Assembly: GCF_009193265.1 (NCBI RefSeq) | Contig: NZ_VZZZ01000004.1 | Span: forward strand, 248,001-312,000 | Source: Marinobacter changyiensis | GTDB lineage: Bacteria > Pseudomonadota > Gammaproteobacteria > Pseudomonadales > Oleiphilaceae | Reading direction: 5' to 3' | DNA length: 64,000 nucleotides | Shown: positions 9,946 through 20,708 of the stretch, piece by piece | Numbering within the stretch: the first letter of the stretch is position 1 | How the letters are laid out: each line of letters opens with the position of its first letter | Notes under the pieces: model-generated | The model's input: only the letters and a program-made list of their open reading frames with translations | What the model was told of the DNA's origin: nothing | Databases searched by the model: none | Translations under genes and position numbers: made by a program

Positions 9946-11193
9946 ATGTCAACAGAGATAAAAGCCCCCGTTTTTCCCGAGTCGGTTGCCGAAGGTACAG
10001 TGGCGACATGGCATAAGAAACCTGGAGAAGCTTGTGCCCGGGATGAACTGATCGTCGATATTGAAACCGACAAGGTGGTTCTGGAAGTCGTTGCACCCGC
10101 TGACGGTGTTATTGAGGAAATCCTCAAGAATGAAGGCGACACCGTCGAAAGCGGTGAAGTGGTTGGTAAGTTCAAGGCAGGCGCCAAAGGCGAGACCGAA
10201 GACTCGGGAAGCGGCGAGGCGAAATCCGAGACACCCGAGCCCGAGAAAACATCAGGAAGCGATGCCTCCAAAGCCGAGAGCGAGTCTACAGGCGAAGCTA
10301 TTCTCAGTCCGGCAGCTCGCAAACTGGCGGACGAGAACAACATTGACCCGGATTCCGTGAAAGGTAGCGGAAAAGATGGTCGTGTGACCAAGGAAGACGT
10401 TCAGAGCCATATCGACAGCAGCGCCGCCAACAAGCCTGCTGCGCCGAGTCCTGCCGCTGCTGCGGCACCGGAAGTGAGTATCGCTGCCGGTGAGCGCCCT
10501 GAGAAACGGGTTCCGATGACTCGTCTGCGGGCAAGCATGGCGAAGCGCCTGGTGAACGCCCAGCAAACTGCTGCCATGTTGACGACGTTCAACGAAGTCA
10601 ACATGAAACCCTTGATGGACCTGCGTAAGCAGTACAAAGACGGATTTGAAAAACGTCACGGTATCAAGCTTGGCTTTATGTCTCTTTTCGTCAAGGCGTC
10701 CACCGAAGCGCTGAAGCGTTTCCCGGCGGTCAACGCATCGATCGACGGCAACGACATGGTTTATCATGGCTACCAGGATATTGGCGTTGCAGTGTCAAGT
10801 GATCGCGGGCTGGTGGTTCCGGTGCTTCGTGATACAGACGCGCTGGGTTTGGCGGATATCGAGAAGAAAATCGTTGAATACGGCACCAAAGCGAAAGGCG
10901 GAAAACTGGGCATTGAAGAAATGACCGGCGGTACGTTCACTATTTCCAACGGCGGCGTATTCGGCTCCCTGATGTCGACTCCCATTCTTAATCCGCCGCA
11001 GACGGCCATTCTGGGTATGCATAAGATTCAGGACCGTCCGATGGCAGTTGATGGGCAGGTCGTAGTGCTGCCAATGATGTATCTGGCGCTGTCTTACGAT
11101 CACCGGATGATTGACGGTAAAGAAGCCGTGCAATTTCTGGTGGCAATCAAGGATATGGTGGAAGATCCGGCGCGTATTCTGCTGGACGTTTGA
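9946..11193 (+). CDS. sucB: Dihydrolipoamide succinyltransferase (E2)
   Basis: Core of the 2-oxoglutarate dehydrogenase complex; transfers succinyl from lipoamide to CoA. The lipoyl domain covers residues 1-77 with the lipoylated lysine in ETDKVVLEV at Lys43. A charged linker rich in Glu, Ser and Pro follows, then the E3/E1-binding domain around 120-155, an Ala/Pro linker, and the acyltransferase domain to residue 415. The catalytic HRMIDG motif starts at His386. Length 415 is near the family norm of about 405. It sits 25 nt after sucA and 36 nt before the E3 gene. Confidence 0.97.
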   Translation: MSTEIKAPVFPESVAEGTVATWHKKPGEACARDELIVDIETDKVVLEVVAPADGVIEEILKNEGDTVESGEVVGKFKAGAKGETEDSGSGEAKSETPEPEKTSGSDASKAESESTGEAILSPAARKLADENNIDPDSVKGSGKDGRVTKEDVQSHIDSSAANKPAAPSPAAAAAPEVSIAAGERPEKRVPMTRLRASMAKRLVNAQQTAAMLTTFNEVNMKPLMDLRKQYKDGFEKRHGIKLGFMSLFVKASTEALKRFPAVNASIDGNDMVYHGYQDIGVAVSSDRGLVVPVLRDTDALGLADIEKKIVEYGTKAKGGKLGIEEMTGGTFTISNGGVFGSLMSTPILNPPQTAILGMHKIQDRPMAVDGQVVVLPMMYLALSYDHRMIDGKEAVQFLVAIKDMVEDPARILLDV

Positions 11194-11226
11194 ATCTGCC
11201 ACTCAACGAATCGGAAAACGGGATAA

Positions 11227-12669
<1,443 letters not shown>

Positions 12670-12684
12670 GACAGAACCGGTAAA

Positions 12685-12712
12685 CGAGAGGATGTGGCAT
12701 TGCGTCCTCTCG
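12685..12712. repeat. Stem-loop between lpdA and sucC
   Basis: CGAGAGGATG and CGTCCTCTCG form a 10-bp stem with one G-U pair around a short loop. No T-tract follows. It is a candidate transcript-processing or stabilising element in the 83-bp lpdA-sucC gap. Confidence 0.55.
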
Positions 12713-12752
12713 CAAGGAAACGAACGTTTCATTTACAAGCGGGACAATTGTT

Positions 12753-13919
12753 ATGAATTTGCACGAATATCAGGGCAAGCAGCTATTCGCTGAATACGGT
12801 TTGCCGGTCTCCCAGGGTATCGCTTGCGATACCCCTGACGAAGCAGCAGCGGCAGCTGATAAAATTGGCGGTGATCGCTGGGTTGTCAAAGCCCAGGTTC
12901 ACGCAGGTGGTCGCGGTAAGGCCGGTGGTGTAAAGCTGCTGGACAACAAAGACGACATCCGTGCGTTCGCTGAGAAGTGGCTGGGCAAGAACCTGGTAAC
13001 CTACCAGACAGATGAGCATGGCCAGCCGGTCAGCAAGATTCTGGTTGAGTCCCTGACTGATATCGATCAGGAACTTTACCTGGGTGCAGTGGTTGATCGT
13101 AGTAGCCGCCGCATCGTGTTCATGGCGTCTACCGAAGGCGGCGTTGAGATCGAGAAAGTTGCGGAAGAAACCCCTGAGAAGATTCTCAAGGCAACTATCG
13201 ACCCGTTAGTCGGTGCTCAGCCTTACCAGGCTCGGGAGCTGGCGTTCAAGCTGGGCCTGAACGGTGAGCAGATCAAGCAGTTCACCAAGATCTTCATGGG
13301 TCTGGCAAAACTGTTTGAAGACTACGATCTGGCGTTGCTCGAAATTAACCCGTTGGTCATTACTGATAAAGGCGATCTCCATTGCCTGGACGCCAAGATC
13401 GGTGTAGACGGCAACGCGTTGTATCGCCAGCCGAAGCTCCGTGATATGCACGATCCTTCACAGGAAGATTCCCGTGAAGCTGACGCTGCCAAGTGGGAAC
13501 TGAACTACGTTGCACTTGAAGGCAACATTGGTTGCATGGTTAATGGCGCCGGTCTTGCTATGGGCACCATGGATATCATCAAGCTCAGCGGCGGCCGTCC
13601 GGCCAACTTTCTGGATGTTGGCGGCGGAGCGACCAAAGAGCGAGTCACCGAAGCTTTCAAGATCATTCTGTCGGATGATAACGTTCAAGCAGTTCTGGTG
13701 AACATCTTTGGCGGTATCGTCCGTTGCGACATGATTGCCGAAGGCATTATCGGTGCAGTGAAGGATGTGGGCGTCAAGGTTCCTGTTGTGGTCCGTCTTG
13801 AAGGCAACAACGCTGAGCTCGGCACCAAGGTGCTCGCGGACAGCGGCCTGAACATCATCGCCGCCACCAGCCTGGCGGATGCCGCAGAACAAGTCGTCAA
13901 AGCCGCAGGGGGTAAGTAA
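12753..13919 (+). CDS. sucC: Succinyl-CoA synthetase beta subunit
   Basis: With SucD, converts succinyl-CoA to succinate while phosphorylating ADP or GDP. The 388-residue protein has the ATP-grasp N-terminal half, recognisable from [12 protein letters not shown] at the start and [15 protein letters not shown] near residues 48-62. The C-terminal CoA-ligase half contains [10 protein letters not shown] near 317. Both length and motifs are standard. The stop codon overlaps the sucD start (TAATG), so the subunits are coupled. Confidence 0.98.
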   Translation: MNLHEYQGKQLFAEYGLPVSQGIACDTPDEAAAAADKIGGDRWVVKAQVHAGGRGKAGGVKLLDNKDDIRAFAEKWLGKNLVTYQTDEHGQPVSKILVESLTDIDQELYLGAVVDRSSRRIVFMASTEGGVEIEKVAEETPEKILKATIDPLVGAQPYQARELAFKLGLNGEQIKQFTKIFMGLAKLFEDYDLALLEINPLVITDKGDLHCLDAKIGVDGNALYRQPKLRDMHDPSQEDSREADAAKWELNYVALEGNIGCMVNGAGLAMGTMDIIKLSGGRPANFLDVGGGATKERVTEAFKIILSDDNVQAVLVNIFGGIVRCDMIAEGIIGAVKDVGVKVPVVVRLEGNNAELGTKVLADSGLNIIAATSLADAAEQVVKAAGGK

Positions 13920-14791
13920 TGAGCATCCTGATCAATAAAGACACCAAGGTAATCTGTCAGGGCTTCACCGGCGCGCAGGGTACATTCCATTCCGAGCAGG
14001 CTATTGACTACGGAACCCAGATGGTTGGCGGTGTAAGCCCGGGTAAGGGCGGTACCGAACACCTTGGCCTTCCGGTTTTCAACACCGTTCGTGATGCAGT
14101 TGAAAAAACCGGCGCCACGGCAACGGTTATCTACGTTCCGGCTCCTTTCTGCAAAGATGCGATCATCGAAGCGGCGGACGCTGGTATCGAGCTGATAGTG
14201 TGTATCACTGAAGGCATCCCGACTATCGATATGCTTTACGCGAAGGAATATGTCGATCGCAAAGGCGTGAGGATGATTGGTCCTAACTGCCCGGGCGTGA
14301 TTACACCGGGTGAGAGCAAGATCGGTATCATGCCCGGCCACATCCACAAGCCTGGTAAAGTAGGCATTGTGTCCCGGTCAGGTACCCTGACTTATGAAGC
14401 GGTCAAGCAGACCACAGACTTTGGCTTCGGTCAGTCAACTTGTGTAGGCATCGGTGGTGATCCGATTCCGGGTTCCAACTTCATTGACATACTGCAATTG
14501 CTTCAGGACGACCCGCAGACGGAAGCCATTGTAATGATTGGTGAAATCGGTGGAAATGCGGAAGAAGAAGCCGCTGCGTTTATCAAAACCAACGTCACCA
14601 AGCCTGTGGTTTCCTACATTGCGGGTGTTACCGCACCTCCGGGCAAGCGTATGGGCCACGCCGGCGCGATCATTGCTGGTGGTAAAGGCACTGCGGATGA
14701 AAAATTCGCAGCTCTGGAAGATGCCGGTGTTAAAACCGTTCGTAGTCTTGCAGAAATTGGTAAGGCGCTGAAGGAAGTGACTGGCTGGTAA
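13919..14791 (+). CDS. sucD: Succinyl-CoA synthetase alpha subunit
   Basis: Binds CoA and carries the phosphohistidine intermediate. The CoA-binding Rossmann half begins [21 protein letters not shown]. The catalytic His is His247 in [14 protein letters not shown], the equivalent of E. coli His246. The 290-residue length is normal. It is the last gene of the TCA run and is followed by a strong terminator. Confidence 0.98.
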   Translation: MSILINKDTKVICQGFTGAQGTFHSEQAIDYGTQMVGGVSPGKGGTEHLGLPVFNTVRDAVEKTGATATVIYVPAPFCKDAIIEAADAGIELIVCITEGIPTIDMLYAKEYVDRKGVRMIGPNCPGVITPGESKIGIMPGHIHKPGKVGIVSRSGTLTYEAVKQTTDFGFGQSTCVGIGGDPIPGSNFIDILQLLQDDPQTEAIVMIGEIGGNAEEEAAAFIKTNVTKPVVSYIAGVTAPPGKRMGHAGAIIAGGKGTADEKFAALEDAGVKTVRSLAEIGKALKEVTGW

Positions 14792-14807
14792 GTCTCTCTT
14801 TCGGTTG

Positions 14808-14849
14808 AAAACCCCCGGGTCCGGTTTGGCTGGACGACGGGGGTTTTTT
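14808..14849 (+). terminator. Intrinsic terminator of the suc operon
   Basis: AAAACCCCCGGGTCC pairs with GGAC..CGGGGGTTTT around a ggtttggct loop, followed by TTTTTTG. It lies 17 nt after the sucD stop codon. Confidence 0.9.
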
Positions 14850-14858
14850 GTTTTTACG

Positions 14859-14887
14859 TTAACCTTGCGGGCACATGAGTCTATAAT
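14859..14887 (+). promoter_or_regulatory. Sigma-70 promoter candidate for trpS
   Basis: A consensus TATAAT at 14882-14887 lies 17 bp after a weak TTAACC -35 box at 14859-14864, just beyond the suc terminator and about 60 bp upstream of trpS. Confidence 0.6.
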
Positions 14888-14945
14888 CGCCGCTCAGTCT
14901 CTTTTATGATGACCCATACGATCTGAAACGAAAGGAGTTCATGCT

Positions 14946-16160
14946 TTGAGTTCTGTAGATTCCCAGCAACGGGTGCTGTCCGGAATGCGACCAACCGGAA
15001 AACTGCATCTTGGTCACTATCATGGTGTGCTTAAAAACTGGGTTAAACTCCAGCATGAATTCGAATGCTTCTTCTTTGTCGCTGACTGGCATGCGCTGAC
15101 CACCAACTACGACGACCCGTCGATGATTGAGTCGAGCGTATGGGATATGGTTATTGATTGGCTGGCGGCGGGAGTGAATCCCGGATCTGCCACGCTTTTT
15201 ATTCAGTCTCGGGTACCCGAGCACGCCGAGCTCAATCTTTTACTGTCAATGATTACACCCCTTGGCTGGCTTGAACGGGTTCCGACCTATAAGGATCAGC
15301 AGGAGAAACTGCGAGAAAAGGATCTGGCAACCTACGGTTTTCTGGGATACCCCTTGCTGCAAAGTGCGGATATTCTTGTTTATCGTGCAGGCCGCGTCCC
15401 GGTTGGAGCAGATCAGGTTTCACACGTTGAAATCACTCGCGAGATCGCTCGACGCTTTAACCACCTGTATGGCCGCGAACCCGGTTTTGAGGAGCAGGCT
15501 GAAGCTGCAATCGTCAAAATGGGTAAGAAGAACGCGAAGCTCTACCGCAACCTGAAGAAGCGTTATCAGGAAGGCGGTGATATGGAAGCCCTCGAGACCG
15601 CCCGCGCGCTGCTAAAAGAGCAACAGAATATATCCATGGGCGATAGCGAACGTCTTTATGGGTACATCGAAGGCGGAGGCAAGATAATCCTGCCAGAACC
15701 CCAAGCATTGCTGACCCCTGATTCCAAGATGCCGGGACTCGATGGCCACAAAATGTCGAAATCCTACGGCAACACCATTGGTTTGAGGGAAGAGCCGGAC
15801 ACGGTCGCCCAGAAAATTCGTACCATGCAGACCGACCCTCAGCGGGTCCGCCGCACAGATCCGGGGGAGCCTGAAAAGTGCCCGGTTTGGGGGTTGCATA
15901 AGGTCTACTCGGATAATGACACCCAGGAATGGGTGCAAAAGGGTTGTCGCAGTGCTGGTATCGGCTGCCTGGACTGCAAGAAGCCGGTGATCGACGCCAT
16001 CGTTGAGGAGCAACGACCCTTGCATGAGCGCGCCCGGGAATATGAGGGCAATCCGGACCTGGTTCGTTCCATCATTGATGAGGGGTGTGAGCAAGCCCGC
16101 GATGCTGCCCGGGATACCCTTGAGGAAGTAAGAGCCGCAATGGGGCTTCGTTATCGTTGA
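14946..16160 (+). CDS. trpS: Tryptophanyl-tRNA synthetase, long form
   Basis: Class I aminoacyl-tRNA synthetase that charges tRNA-Trp. The HIGH-type motif is HLGH at residues 21-24 and the KMSKS loop is near residue 269. The product is 404 residues, longer than the 334 of E. coli. The extra length lies mostly between about residues 180 and 265 and in the C-terminal part, which holds a cysteine pair (GCLDC). Long TrpS forms of this kind are known in pseudomonads and relatives. The start is TTG at 14946, supported by AAGGAG at 14932-14937; the ATG at 14941 is out of frame and runs at once into a stop. Confidence 0.93.
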   Translation: MSSVDSQQRVLSGMRPTGKLHLGHYHGVLKNWVKLQHEFECFFFVADWHALTTNYDDPSMIESSVWDMVIDWLAAGVNPGSATLFIQSRVPEHAELNLLLSMITPLGWLERVPTYKDQQEKLREKDLATYGFLGYPLLQSADILVYRAGRVPVGADQVSHVEITREIARRFNHLYGREPGFEEQAEAAIVKMGKKNAKLYRNLKKRYQEGGDMEALETARALLKEQQNISMGDSERLYGYIEGGGKIILPEPQALLTPDSKMPGLDGHKMSKSYGNTIGLREEPDTVAQKIRTMQTDPQRVRRTDPGEPEKCPVWGLHKVYSDNDTQEWVQKGCRSAGIGCLDCKKPVIDAIVEEQRPLHERAREYEGNPDLVRSIIDEGCEQARDAARDTLEEVRAAMGLRYR

Positions 16161-16187
16161 GCCCCAAAGGTTGAGACAGGCACAGCT

Positions 16188-17027
16188 ATGACGGAAGACA
16201 CACGCAGCGAAACCCTGGATACGGATGACAGCGTGGTCGTCCCTGCTGTGGTGTCCCCGATTGCAAAGGTCTCTGGCAAGGCCTTGGTGGATATGCCGAA
16301 AGATCTGTACATCCCGCCCGATGCACTGGCTGTTTTTCTGGAGACCTTTGAGGGTCCCCTTGATTTATTGTTGTACCTTATTCGCCGGCATAACATGGAC
16401 ATCCTGGATATCGACGTCAGTGAAATCACTCGCCAATACATGGACTACATTGGCGCCGTCGAGACGATGCGGTTTGAGCTTGCGGCTGAATACCTGGTTA
16501 TGGCCGCCACCCTTGCGGAGATAAAATCCCGCATGTTGTTACCGAGGCAGGCGGCGGACGACGAGGAAGACCTTGACCCGCGAGCGGAGTTGATCCGGCG
16601 CCTGCAACAATATGAGCGCTTCAAGCAAGCGGCGGAAGATATTGACAGTTTACCAAGACTGGAACGGGATACGTTCACCGGAAGTGCGGCATTGCCAACC
16701 TTAGCGACCACTCAAGCGCCACCGGATGTGGATTTCCGGGAAATGTTGCTGGCGTTACAGGGCGTGCTTCAGCGTGCAGATCTTTTCACCAGTCACCATG
16801 TGGAAAGAGAGCGGTTGTCGACGCGGGAGCGCATGTCATCCATTCTGGCGGCTCTGAGTGACGATCACTTTGTCAGTTTTGAGAGTCTGTTTACGGTTGA
16901 AGAAGGGCGTCTCGGTGTTGTGGTTACGTTTATCGCGACACTGGAACTGATTAAGGAACAACTCATCGAAATTGTCCAGATTGACGTGCTTGGCTCTATT
17001 CATATCAGGGCACGGGCAGCTTGTTGA
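16188..17027 (+). CDS. scpA: Segregation and condensation protein A
   Basis: Kleisin subunit that bridges the two heads of the SMC dimer. The 279-residue protein contains the ScpA signature FEGPLDLLLYLIRRHNMDILDI about residues 53-74 and the YLVMAATLAEIKSRMLLP segment about 103-120. A C-terminal winged-helix-like region follows. An N-terminal extension of about 45 residues precedes the conserved start. It is followed by scpB and rluB; the smc gene itself lies 3 kb downstream, so the whole SMC complex is encoded in this window instead of MukBEF. Confidence 0.93.
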   Translation: MTEDTRSETLDTDDSVVVPAVVSPIAKVSGKALVDMPKDLYIPPDALAVFLETFEGPLDLLLYLIRRHNMDILDIDVSEITRQYMDYIGAVETMRFELAAEYLVMAATLAEIKSRMLLPRQAADDEEDLDPRAELIRRLQQYERFKQAAEDIDSLPRLERDTFTGSAALPTLATTQAPPDVDFREMLLALQGVLQRADLFTSHHVERERLSTRERMSSILAALSDDHFVSFESLFTVEEGRLGVVVTFIATLELIKEQLIEIVQIDVLGSIHIRARAAC

Positions 17028-17086
17028 GGAAGTTTCCTCGGCTACCGGTGCGTTCAAACTCTGAATCTGTCTGACTCCGGGGTGTT

Positions 17087-17713
17087 ATGAGCGAGGAACA
17101 TATCCACCGTCTCCAGGCCATTATCGAGGCTGCGCTTTTGGCTGCTGGCAAACCCATGGCCATCGATCAGCTTCGCGAATTGTTTGAAGATGATGAGCGG
17201 CCAGCGCGGCATGTCATGGAGCATGTGCTGATCCAGCTTGAACAGTCGTGTGAAGGGCGGGGGTTTGAACTGAAAAAGGTTGCCAGCGGCTATCGTTTTC
17301 AGGTCCGCCGGGAGTTTGCGCCCTGGGTTGGCAAGCTGTTTGAAGAGAAGCCTCAGCGTTACTCCCGGGCGCTGCTGGAAACGCTCGCCCTGGTGGCTTA
17401 TCGTCAACCCATTACCCGGGGCGAAATTGAAGATATTCGCGGGGTGGCTGTCAGTAGCAATATAGTGCGGACGCTGCTTGAGCGCGAATGGGTGCGGGTT
17501 GTAGGGCATCGTGATGTGCCCGGGCGGCCAGCAATGTACGCCACCACAAGGCAGTTCCTGGACTATTTCAACCTGTCCAGCCTTGATCAGATGCCACCCC
17601 TGTCAGAAGTCAGGGACCTGGAAGAAATCGGCCGCGAAATTGAAAAAACCATGCAAGTCGAGATCGAATCAGAATCGGCAGCCAATGATACTCATGATCA
17701 AACATTTCACTGA
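17087..17713 (+). CDS. scpB: Segregation and condensation protein B
   Basis: Accessory winged-helix dimer of the SMC complex. The 208-residue protein has the family signatures RALLETLALVAYRQPITRGEIEDIRG (about residues 94-119) and VRVVGHRDVPGRPAMYATT (about 136-154), with an acidic C-terminal tail. It sits 59 bp after scpA and 33 bp before rluB, an order shared widely among gammaproteobacteria. Confidence 0.94.
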   Translation: MSEEHIHRLQAIIEAALLAAGKPMAIDQLRELFEDDERPARHVMEHVLIQLEQSCEGRGFELKKVASGYRFQVRREFAPWVGKLFEEKPQRYSRALLETLALVAYRQPITRGEIEDIRGVAVSSNIVRTLLEREWVRVVGHRDVPGRPAMYATTRQFLDYFNLSSLDQMPPLSEVRDLEEIGREIEKTMQVEIESESAANDTHDQTFH

Positions 17714-17746
17714 TCGGTAGGTCAGCTGAACTAAAAGGAAACAGTA

Positions 17747-18697
17747 ATGGCGTCAGAACGCCCACATAGTCGACCGAGAAGAGCGGCGACCGCTATTAAC
17801 GTAGAGCCAGAGCGCTTACAGAAATTGCTTTCCCGTGCCGGTGCAGGCTCGCGTCGCGAAGTTGAAGGCTGGATTGAGGCGGGTCGGGTGACGGTCAATG
17901 GGCTGGTTGCCGAGCCGGGGCAGAAAGTCACTGTGACTGACCGAATCGAGCTGGACGGTCGCAGGCTTGAAACAGCTTCGGCCGCGGAGACAGTTCGTAG
18001 AGTGCTTATGTATAACAAGCCCGAGGGCGAGGTTACCACCCGAAATGACCCGGAGGGCCGTCCTACTGTATTCGACAGCTTGCCCAAGCTTAAAGAGCAT
18101 CGCTGGATAGCGATTGGCCGACTTGATATCAATACCACCGGGTTAATGCTGTTCACTACCGACGGTGAATTGGCTAACCGGCTGATGCATCCATCCCGCC
18201 AGATCGACCGGGAATACGCTGTCCGCGTGTTTGGTGAAGTGGACGATGCAATGCTTCAGCGAATGCATGAAGGTGTTTTGCTGGAAGATGGTATCGCGCG
18301 CTTCTCGGACATCACCTCTGCTGGAGGGAAAGGCATCAACCGTTGGTTTCACGTCACACTTTTTGAAGGACGAAACCGGGAAGTTCGGCGATTGTGGGAG
18401 TCCCAGGGAGTCCAGGTGTCACGTCTCAAACGGGTTCGGTACGGGCCGGCATTCATGCCGAGTCGACTGAGCGTCGGGCGATGGGAAGAGTTGGATCAAC
18501 GAGCTGTTGATGCATTAAGCAAAGCAGTGGATTTGCCTTTTATCACGTTGCCGAAGAAGACTCCGGGGGAGCTGGCGGTACACGAGCGCAAACAGCGCAA
18601 GCAACCTTCTCACCCGGTGAAGAAAAGTCGTGGTAGTAAATGGCAGGTCAGTGGCACCAAGCCTCCAGCGGGTAAAAAGCCAGCCCGCAAGAAATAG
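17747..18697 (+). CDS. rluB: 23S rRNA pseudouridine(2605) synthase
   Basis: Isomerises a uridine of 23S rRNA to pseudouridine. The 316-residue protein has an N-terminal S4 RNA-binding domain (EPERLQKLLSRAGAGSRREVE, about residues 23-43). The RsuA-family catalytic motif GRLDINTTGLMLFTTDG follows, with the nucleophile at Asp127. The C-terminus is an extended Lys/Arg-rich tail of about 45 residues, common in RluB. It is the third gene of the scpAB run. Confidence 0.92.
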   Translation: MASERPHSRPRRAATAINVEPERLQKLLSRAGAGSRREVEGWIEAGRVTVNGLVAEPGQKVTVTDRIELDGRRLETASAAETVRRVLMYNKPEGEVTTRNDPEGRPTVFDSLPKLKEHRWIAIGRLDINTTGLMLFTTDGELANRLMHPSRQIDREYAVRVFGEVDDAMLQRMHEGVLLEDGIARFSDITSAGGKGINRWFHVTLFEGRNREVRRLWESQGVQVSRLKRVRYGPAFMPSRLSVGRWEELDQRAVDALSKAVDLPFITLPKKTPGELAVHERKQRKQPSHPVKKSRGSKWQVSGTKPPAGKKPARKK

Positions 18698-18743
18698 ATC
18701 CGGAACCCTGGACCGAGGCGCTGCGCGAGCATTCGGGCGGCGT

Positions 18744-19685
18744 TCAGGCTCTGTTGGTGATGAAATCAGCAACCCGGGTGCAATTCCGGCCCTGGTCTTT
18801 GGCGCGGTAAAGGGCATCATCGGTCCTGGCGATCCACTCCAGAGGTGTCTCGCCCTTTTGCCGCATCGCGACGCCAGCACTTGCGGTGGTTGACACATTG
18901 GTGTCACCACAATTCACTGAAATACGATTGATGAATTCCCGAATCCGGTCAGCGACCTGGAGGGCCTCAGTCTCTGCCGTATGAGGCAGGATAATGGCAA
19001 ACTCCTCACCACCAAACCGGTAGATGCTGTCGCTGTTACGCGTCGCCTTGGCGAGTTCTTGAGCAACTGCCTGAAGAATATAATCCCCGACGACATGGCC
19101 GTGGGTGTCATTGACCTTCTTGAAGTTGTCGAGATCACACAAAATCAGGGTGTAATCGTCGCCGTGTCGGTCACTCAGGCAGCACCCCTGGGCCAGGGCG
19201 CTATCCAGGGCCCGTTTATTCGGAATGTTGGTCAGCGCGTCGGTGTGGGCTGTCTGCTGCACTGTGGTGTATTGGCAGGCATTCCGAATGGGACAAATCG
19301 CCACGGCCAACAAGCGCTCTACGCCCTCAAGTTCTTCTTCCGAAAAACGGCTGCGGCGGGTCAGAGTCAAGCCCCCATAATTGGTACCCTCCAGCGTAAG
19401 CCTGAAATCGCAACGGTGCTGCCCACCCATACCGGAAGCATAAACAAATTCCTGGGAGCCGATGGTATTGCGATACATCAGGTGGTCGTAGGGAATGACC
19501 TGAGCAAGTTCGTCGGCAAAGATAGCCACCAAAGCTTCCAGTGACAACGACGTTGTCATCCGCCGGGACAACCTGCTGAAAACGTCGTCTGCTTCCTGCC
19601 ACTGGTTGCTGGCCTTACGCAATTCGGCGAGCTTGCGGGGCTGGTCACTTTTGCGCGCAGTGAAAGGGGTGGTGTTGCCTGACAT
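18744..19685 (-). CDS. GAF-like / GGDEF diguanylate cyclase
   Basis: Likely makes cyclic di-GMP from GTP. The C-terminal GGDEF domain spans about residues 148-310 with an intact GGEEF signature at 225-229. The product-inhibition I-site RxxD (RNSD) is at 216-219, exactly five residues upstream. The N-terminal region, about 45-135, looks like a GAF-type sensory fold, but I cannot name a ligand. No signal peptide or membrane segment is visible, so it should be cytoplasmic. It converges on rluB and diverges from the GntR regulator. Confidence 0.85.
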   Translation of the reverse strand: MSGNTTPFTARKSDQPRKLAELRKASNQWQEADDVFSRLSRRMTTSLSLEALVAIFADELAQVIPYDHLMYRNTIGSQEFVYASGMGGQHRCDFRLTLEGTNYGGLTLTRRSRFSEEELEGVERLLAVAICPIRNACQYTTVQQTAHTDALTNIPNKRALDSALAQGCCLSDRHGDDYTLILCDLDNFKKVNDTHGHVVGDYILQAVAQELAKATRNSDSIYRFGGEEFAIILPHTAETEALQVADRIREFINRISVNCGDTNVSTTASAGVAMRQKGETPLEWIARTDDALYRAKDQGRNCTRVADFITNRA

Positions 19686-19963
19686 GGCCTGTCTCCGGTT
19701 TATAACGTCTTTGAACGGTTATAAGCACGGATGATGCCATGGTTTAAAATCAGATATTAATCAGTACTATAAGGCTTTAAAATCGATACAGCTTTAAGGT
19801 AAGCCCGCAGGTTGTCAATATTATGTCACTGAAGCGACGGGGGGTTCTCGAACGGATTTATCCACGCATCTGTCGCTACCGGCAATGGCTGGGGTGCAGC
19901 GGCGGTTGTGGTACACTCCGCGACCTGATGGTCATGTCCAAATTACATCGAACGAAGGCAGCT

Positions 19964-20647
19964 ATGAGATTCCAGGCACCAGAAAGTCTGTCGGAGCAAA
20001 TTGCTCAACATTTGGGACAGAGGATTATTACCGGGCAGCTGCCCCCCGGTGAGCGTATCCAGGAACTGAAGGTTGCCGGTGAGCTGGATGTTAGCCGCGG
20101 TTCAGTAAGGGAAGCCCTGCTTATTCTCGAACGGCGGCATCTGATAGAGATTTTCCCCCGAAGGGGAGCGGTTGTTTCCCAGTTGACACCGAAATTGGTA
20201 AACAGTCTGTATGACATTTACATTGAACTTTTGTGTATGCTTGGCCGCAAGGTACTTGAACGCTGGTCGAAGCCAGAGGTGGCAGGGGTGATGGCCAGGG
20301 TCAGCGAGTTACAGTCGCTTATTGACCCCGGAAAATCCCGTCGTGATGAGCCCACTGAGAGCGTGATTGAGGCGGGGTTTGAAGTCATGCGTCATGCCTA
20401 CCGCATGGTTGATAATCCGTTTCTGGAGGAAACTCTGGAAAATTTCAAACCGGCCATCAGCCGCACGTATTATGTTGCGCTGGAGAGTTTTCGTGGTGAA
20501 CTTGCTGAAACCGAACGGTTTTTCCAGCAGCTGGCCTCAGCGGTGAGGCGCTCTGATGCGGCAGCGCTTGAGGTAAGTATCCGTGCATTTGGAGAACATC
20601 AGCGCCGTCAGGTGCTCAGCACTCTCAGACAGGCGGAGTCTGCCTGA
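19964..20647 (+). CDS. GntR-family transcriptional regulator (FadR/FCD type)
   Basis: A DNA-binding regulator with the winged-helix GntR domain at about residues 6-72 (SLSEQIAQHLGQRIITGQL, then DVSRGSVREALLILE) and a helical FCD ligand-binding domain from about 75 to 215. The frame is open back to 19823 and alternative ATGs lie at 19928 and 19934. The ATG at 19964 is preferred because GAAGG sits 5 nt upstream and the domain begins immediately. It precedes smc by 61 bp on the same strand. The effector and targets are unknown. Confidence 0.82.
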   Translation: MRFQAPESLSEQIAQHLGQRIITGQLPPGERIQELKVAGELDVSRGSVREALLILERRHLIEIFPRRGAVVSQLTPKLVNSLYDIYIELLCMLGRKVLERWSKPEVAGVMARVSELQSLIDPGKSRRDEPTESVIEAGFEVMRHAYRMVDNPFLEETLENFKPAISRTYYVALESFRGELAETERFFQQLASAVRRSDAAALEVSIRAFGEHQRRQVLSTLRQAESA

Positions 20648-20708
20648 TATTGCCAGGCCGAATAAACTGTTTTTCTTGGAACCGTAGAGCGGACGATCAG
20701 ATCCTACA